In this document: piece after piece, positions 5,108 to 5,132 of the stretch
Layout of the letters: each line of letters opens with the position of its first letter
Position numbering within the stretch: the stretch's first letter is position 1
From: an uncultured cyanobacterium
GTDB lineage: Bacteria > Cyanobacteriota > Cyanobacteriia > PCC-6307 > Cyanobiaceae
Length of the DNA: 5,132 bases
Reading direction: 5' to 3'
NCBI GenBank assembly: GCA_903934745.1
Contig: CAIZOZ010000498.1
Coordinates: forward strand, 1 to 5,132
Position numbers and translations under genes: made by a program
Notes under the pieces: model-generated
Told to the model about the DNA's origin: nothing
Databases searched by the model: none
What the model saw: the letters and a program-made list of their open reading frames with translations, nothing else

Positions 5108-5132
5108 ATGCCCCAGCGTTCTCTGCTGACCA
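5108..5132 (+). CDS. Possible start of a further plus-strand gene (first 8 codons)
   Basis: An ATG at 5108-5110 opens a frame reading MPQRSLLT up to the window edge. It sits about 27 bases after a TATAAC motif; GAGG at 5087-5090 is too distant (17 bases) to be a good ribosome site. Too little is visible to name a product, and the frame may not be real. Confidence 0.25.

Overview
This is a GC-rich, gene-dense bacterial window that most resembles a high-GC picocyanobacterium (Cyanobium or freshwater/coastal Synechococcus type). The basis is overall gene content and style, strong G/C preference at third codon positions, and one perfect HIP1 octamer (GCGATCGC, 226-233), a palindrome over-represented in many cyanobacteria. 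No marker gene fixes the taxon, so this is an inference.

Left half, minus strand (1-2092): three membrane-protein genes read right to left. First is a CaCA-type sodium/calcium exchanger homologue (998-2092). A DedA/VTT-family membrane protein (320-988) starts about 10-16 bases after the exchanger's stop and is very likely co-transcribed with it. After a 98-base gap comes the first 73 codons of a DUF475 protein (TerC-like superfamily), cut by the window edge. Exchanger, DedA and TerC-like families have all been linked to ion or membrane homeostasis, so the trio may form a cation/envelope-homeostasis group; this is inference from proximity.

Middle (2093-2551): a 459-base divergent intergenic region without a convincing gene. 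Next to the exchanger start it has a strong hairpin plus T7 tract oriented as a plus-strand intrinsic terminator, and nearby 11-base direct repeats. Then come two arrays of degenerate short tandem repeats: 13-17-base units at 2275-2398 and 19-base units at 2431-2551. The second array runs right up to the start codon of the next gene.

Right half, plus strand (2552-5132): peptide deformylase (def, 2552-3073) with all three catalytic motifs; a 322-base gap holding a possible 57-residue minus-strand membrane peptide whose stop codon overlaps that of def, and a 9-base direct repeat; then a 543-residue multi-spanning permease distantly related to the nucleobase/xanthine-uracil (NCS2/AzgA-like) transporters (3396-5027), with a good Shine-Dalgarno sequence. 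The last 105 bases hold a possible promoter and perhaps the first codons of another plus-strand gene.

No rRNA, tRNA, CRISPR, insertion sequence or phage gene was seen. The coding genes are ordinary; the unusual parts are the repeat-filled def leader, the oddly placed terminator, the candidate small protein and the divergent permease.
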